From the NCBI GenBank assembly GCA_946807835.1, contig OX327695.1, positions 25,774,501-25,838,500 of the forward strand: DNA of 64,000 nucleotides, read 5' to 3'. The notes beneath the pieces are model-generated. The model saw only the letters and a list, made by a program, of their open reading frames with translations, was not told the DNA's origin and made no database searches. Shown here in pieces: positions 59,557 to 64,000 of the stretch. The translations under genes and the position numbers were made by a program. How positions within the stretch are numbered: position 1 is the first letter of the stretch; every line of letters starts with the position of its first letter. The DNA is from Ailanthus altissimus. Lineage: Eukaryota; Streptophyta; Magnoliopsida; Sapindales; Simaroubaceae.

Positions 59557-60118
59557 AAGCTGTGAAAGGCTTCTGTCACCGCAGAGATCTCGCGACTCAC
59601 TCACACCATCTCCAATTATTAGTTTGGAAGTGAATGTGATAAAATGGTGGGTATCGGCGAAGAATAAGCCAAGAACAACTGAAACAGCCATGAAACTTCA
59701 TGCGTTTGCCATAAATGGGCGTAAAAGTAGTACAGGAATCATCATCATCACTGTATCAGGACAGCCATAGCTCTCAGTAGCTGAAACTTTTCAGGATGTT
59801 AAGACTTGGGACTGCATTCTTTCAAAACTTTTTATGTTGTTTCTGCGAAATTTCCTTCACTTATTGGCTTGTTTTGTTTTAGTAGCTAGCTGGCTTAGCT
59901 AGAACTTGATATTACAAATTAACTTGCTTGTTTTGTTTGGCTTGGAAAATAAAATGTATACTCTACCAATACAAACGTTTTGACAAAATTGCCAGGGAAA
60001 TAGTGTCACTTGCTTTTGTTACAAGTTAAATTTTATTATGCTAGACCTAGTATGAGGCTTCCCGTTTAAGTTTTTGGCGAATTGTATCTTTGCTTCCTTC
60101 TTGTCAAATTCAATCATC
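59557..60118. other. Intergenic with a short unrecognised + frame
   Basis: Mixed composition. An open frame runs from inside the MITE to 59770 and reads KWWVSAKNKPRTTETAMKLH in its second half; I do not recognise it and its start lies in the transposon, so it is probably not a gene. It may be the broken remains of the sequence the MITE inserted into. Confidence 0.35.
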
Positions 60119-60126
60119 CATATTAA

Positions 60127-60732
60127 TAGGGATGTTCGGTGGATTAGATTCAGCGAATTTGACTAATAATCTATCTAATTCATTATTAATTAGATCAAAT
60201 TTTTTTTTAATCAAATCTAATATATCTAAATGTAAAATTCAATCCGATCTAATTTATTAAAAATAAATAAAAATTTGTATCAAATCTAATTCGATCTAAA
60301 ATTATAACAAAAATAATATTAATTTCATTTAAGAGTATAAATTAGATTGATCCGCTTGAGCCAAAAATGAATTAAGCATATTATGTTATACCCCGACTCA
60401 CTCAATTTATATCATGAGTTACGTAGTGAATCAATTGAAATTAAATTTTAAATTCACCATTCCTATTAAAAGATTAAAAAAATTAATGCTAAGGTAGTTC
60501 AACAACCAAACATAAGCTAAACCAACCTAAGTAATTAGTTATGTTATACAAATTGTATGACTTAAATTATTTTTTAATAAATTTTAATATTTTTGAATTA
60601 TATCAGATTTTAGTAAATTTGTCAAAGCAAATTTACGAACTAATTTCAAAATTTTAAATTCAGGAAAAAAAAAATCGATTTGAATTGGATCAAACAGATT
60701 GAACGAATTGAATTGGATTATAAGCACACCTG
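60127..60732. mobile_element. hAT-type MITE with perfect 8-bp target duplication
   Basis: Flanked by CATATTAA at 60119-60126 and 60733-60740, identical. The left end is TAGGGATGTTCGGTGGATTAG; read inward from the right it is CAGGTGTGCTTATAATCCAA. Both ends continue into Asn/Glu-like AATTCG/GATCTAA-rich arms with partial inverted similarity. An 8-bp duplication is characteristic of hAT. Length 606; no coding capacity. Confidence 0.8.
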
Positions 60733-60740
60733 CATATTAA

Positions 60741-61214
60741 CACGCTTTTGAAAACATTCAATCTCGAAACTATGAAAGCAAGAATGTTACTTCTGCAGAT
60801 GTCGAGACTTCTTAAAATGAGATGCAAGTTATATAATGTATTATTAGCTCAAAAATATTTGCTACCAAAACAAAAAGTATCAGAACTTAAATATTATTGT
60901 TAATTAAAGTCTCTGAGATTAATGATTTACTCAACATAGTAATAAATCTGTTTATCCTAGAGTTTTTTTTTTTTTAAATTATCAAATCTTTCAAAGCCCT
61001 AAAATAAATTAACATCAATTATACTTGTAGTCACGAGCAAAAACTATTAGGCGAAATAAGATTTCATTTTTTAGAAGATGATGTATAGTATTACGAACTT
61101 AATTCTTCAATCCGTACAGCTTTAAACACTAAAAATTAGTCCGTGACAATAAACACACACTAGGAAGAGTGTTAACGAAAGAAAAGCATGATAAATAATG
61201 CTACCATTTGTGGT
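60741..61214. other. Intergenic, nothing recognised
   Basis: AT-rich sequence without supported frames or repeats. Confidence 0.5.
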
Positions 61215-61480
61215 AATAATCTTTAAGAAAAATGTTATTTTAATTTTTGGTTTCATAGATATATATTAATTTAATTTTTACTTTTTTAATATATATTATA
61301 TTAACCTCTGTAAAAATGAAAAACAATAATCGTTTAAAAATAAAAATAATAATAAAAATTATTAAAAACGTACTTATAGAGATTAACATAATATTTAATA
61401 ATAAAATAAAAATTAAATTGATATATATTCATAAAATTAAAAAAATATTTTTTTAATATTTAAAAAAAATACTATACTTT
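61215..61480. mobile_element. Small fold-back MITE
   Basis: Left arm ATAGATATATATTAATTTAATTTTTAC (about 61256-61282), continuing to TATTAACCTCTGTAA, faces the same sequence read from the other strand at about 61430-61375 (ATGAATATATATCAATTT, then TGTTAATCTCTATAA). The arms are about 110 bases with roughly 75-80 percent identity. The loop is A-rich. The superfamily is not determined. Confidence 0.55.
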
Positions 61481-62103
61481 TTAAATATTTTTTTTGAAAT
61501 TTTCGTTTTAAATTAAACTATCGCTTTGTATAAAAGTGAAAATCATTTCAATAACATGCAATATTCTGTTATCAATCATAGGCACTCAAGTCTGAGTATC
61601 AGTAATGCCAAGATTCCGGAAGCAGCCTTGAAGCTTCCATAATGTATAAAGTTAGACGGAATCAATATATCCAAAGACTGAAATCAAACGGATTTGGCAG
61701 TGTGTTAGATAACTTGTGTATTAACTCAAACACTACTAACCATCTTGCTCTTTTTCAATTATTAGTAATATAAACTAGTGTGGATTGGGATTTTTCTTTT
61801 TTTTAACTTAAAGTTTTCAAAAAAAATTAACTATTCATGCGGTTAACAAGAATCTTGAATGCCTTCATGTATAATGTTCCTTTCACTAAATTCAAATCAT
61901 ATGTCCATTGACTTTTTATAATTGATTGAAAGATACAGATGACTTAAATTTAATGAAAGTAACATTATACATCAAAAAGTATTCTAAACTTTTCTATTCT
62001 TATTATACAATAGTTATAATAACATGTCATTAGAAACTCTAGCATGGTTATCAAACCTTTTCTATTCCTGTTAAATAACAAGTTATACAAATGACTTAAA
62101 TTT
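61481..62103. other. Intergenic, nothing recognised
   Basis: Mixed to AT-rich. A direct repeat of AAATGACTTAAATTTAATGA-like sequence occurs at about 61940 and 62090; otherwise no feature is seen. Confidence 0.5.
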
Positions 62104-62108
62104 AATGA

Positions 62109-63796
62109 TGTTGGGGTATTAGTATTAGTACTAATCCCACTTAAAAATTAGTTTTCATTCTAATATTACTTGTTTGAAATTTTGCCTTGGGACCAAATAT
62201 TTATTGAGCCAATATTTAGTATCTTAAAATTTTAAAACGCTTGCAGAAAACTTTCTTTACAAGTAAAATAAGAATAATAACATCAAACACACAATAAAAA
62301 TATCAATCGCGCAAGGTATAAGAATATACCTAATTTGACAACAATTACTTACGTCTACGGTGAATCAAAAATTATCACTTCTTTTATTAACCAGTTCATA
62401 AAGACTAACATAAGAGATTTTCAAGAAATATATCAATAGACGAGCTCATAAAAAATTTACTAATATTATATTGCGCACCAAGTACTCCTATGGCACTTTT
62501 CTGCACTTATGCCCAGTGCCTTAGAGCTGCTCTAATCCTCTATTCTCTCTTTTGTTAATGCATTGTTATTATAGTGTATTACTAATGCGATATTTCTATA
62601 TCTTAAAATGAAGTACAAATATACATTATCATATGCAAGTAATAAAGGGACAAAAAAGTCAGACGTCAAACCCACATGAATAATATCTGAATAATTATGT
62701 CTTTATAGTAATTATTCAGATAAATCAAAATCTTCAAAAGCAATGACACAATAGAAATTTGGAAGATAATAATATATAGAAAACTTAGGAGTAATAATAT
62801 CTCTCAATATTCTTTCTAATGATTAATCCTCTAATATTTAATTCTCATAATCTTTGTTATTTATCAAGATACTAATGTATTCACAAGCCTCTCCAAAAAT
62901 CATGCAAGTATACCTTAATTTACCAAATACCTATATTTTTATGGCATTTGTAATAAATTAAGATTCATTAAGAACAAGTCTTATTGATCATACATGCCAA
63001 TTAAGTATATTCCTATCCTAATTCGAAACTTATATATATATAACATTGAATGTTACTCTACAATCATGCATTAAATTACCTAGATCTAAATATAATGATT
63101 CATCTTCTGACTTTATTAAACTATTACCAAGTTAATCACAATATTGGCCAGATATAATGAAGCATTAAGAATAAATAATTTGAATAACAAAGAACTAACT
63201 TTATTAAATATTAGAAAAATATGACAATTAAGCGTATATATTGAGTTCAAGTATTAACCCTAGAAAGAAAATTAATTCATGGTTACAAGAGAATAACGGC
63301 AAAAATAATAAGAAAACATAATACATTCAATAGTAAACAGATATAGACATCGGATTGCTTATGATTGTACTGCTTAAGAAACTCTTGATGCCAAAGAATG
63401 CCTTGAATTTCTCTTTATGGTTGCTTTAATTATACTTCAATTTCTCTCTAAGACTTGTGTTCTGAGTCTCTTAAGTGTCTTGTGTCTTCTTGGATGATCT
63501 TTAAAGGTTGGGGACGAATGGCCTTTTATAGGGGTTGATTTAAACTTTAAAAAGTCAAATATTGTCGGGTCAAGAATGATACTATTGCTGGGGTGCTATC
63601 ATGTTGTCGCTGGGGCATTGCGTTCAAAAGTTGGAATCACTAGAGTGGTAAGGACATAGCGTTGGGTTGTTGTTGGCGCGATGGCTAGTCAGCGCTAGAG
63701 CAAAAATGCATGACTTGTTTAGGTTTTAATTCTGATTTCTTATTTTGTTCAAGGTCCCGGAGTTGGTGTGAAAACTTTTGTAGCACTGGGGTTACA
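62109..63796. mobile_element. Solo LTR related to that at 56.9 kb
   Basis: Starts TGTTGGGGTATTAG and ends GGGGTTACA; flanking 5-mers AATGA (62104-62108) and AATGT (63797-63801) match at four of five. It shares with the 56.9-kb LTR the block TTACGTCTACGGTGAATC (62350; TGCCTACGTCTACGGTGGATC there) and, near the other end, GC-richer CAGCGCTAGAGC-type words. No internal domain is visible. The boundaries are inferred from the TG..CA ends and the near-duplication. Confidence 0.45.
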
Positions 63797-64000
63797 AATG
63801 TATATATTGAATATTTTTACATTTTAGTCCATGGTTTATACTTATTTTACGTCCCTACTTTAAATTTCAATTAAGTTCATATAAATGAACAATAATATAT
63901 ATGAATAGCCATTTATTCTTTTAAAATAATAAAATATCAAAATAAAAATATGAGAAAATATATGACAAATATGCCTTTATCAATTATAAGGATTTGTATA

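Overview
This window is nuclear DNA of a flowering plant, most probably a eudicot. It is AT-rich, its genes have GT-AG introns, and it carries plant-specific families: a proline-rich receptor-like kinase, FBA-type F-box proteins, a U1-70K with an Arg/Asp/Glu-rich tail, Kaonashi-like MULEs, and copia and gypsy LTR elements. I cannot name the species.

Four genes look intact, all on the + strand. They are F-box gene 1 (5690-6751), F-box gene 2 (20120-21721, one coding intron, a diverged relative of gene 1), a PERK-type receptor kinase (31748-35514, eight coding exons, 663 aa by my splice model) and the U1 snRNP 70-kDa protein (48055-53314, ten coding exons, 480 aa by my splice model). All exon joins were worked out by hand from reading frame, splice dinucleotides and family alignment. 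They do not form a pathway: two are probable SCF adaptors, one is a cell-wall/plasma-membrane kinase and one is a core spliceosomal protein. A uS9 (RPS16) pseudogene lies at 43751-44188.

Nearly everything else is transposon-derived. By region: 0.3-1.1 kb gypsy-like LTR remnant; 2.6-3.0 kb hAT-type MITE; 7.2-9.0 kb long-TIR non-autonomous MULE; 9.9-15.9 kb old LTR-like repeats; 15.9-17.2 kb solo LTR; 22.45-30.44 kb a complete but decayed Kaonashi-like MULE with a 9-bp target duplication, carrying a mudrA-type transposase (+) and a captured DUF1985/ULP1-protease gene (-); 36.2-41.1 kb a full-length dead copia element with both LTRs and a 5-bp target duplication; 42.6-43.0 kb RNase H-like remnant; 44.9-46.1 kb an unusual degenerate A/T array; 46.3-47.3 kb minus-strand retroposon; 55.1-56.3 kb palindromic element; 56.9-58.2 kb solo LTR with an internal 444-bp tandem duplication; 59.1-59.6 kb MULE MITE; 60.1-60.7 kb hAT MITE; 61.2-61.5 kb fold-back element; 62.1-63.8 kb second solo LTR of the same type as the 56.9-kb one.

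The most informative features are the ULP1-carrying MULE, whose decay is mostly loss of Trp and Cys codons by G-to-A change and whose protease copy has an altered catalytic triad; its probable non-autonomous relative 14 kb upstream; and the large U1-70K intron within the RRM, which sits where plant U1-70K genes are known to use regulated intron retention. I found no CRISPR array, operon, rRNA or convincing tRNA gene, as expected for a plant nuclear window.
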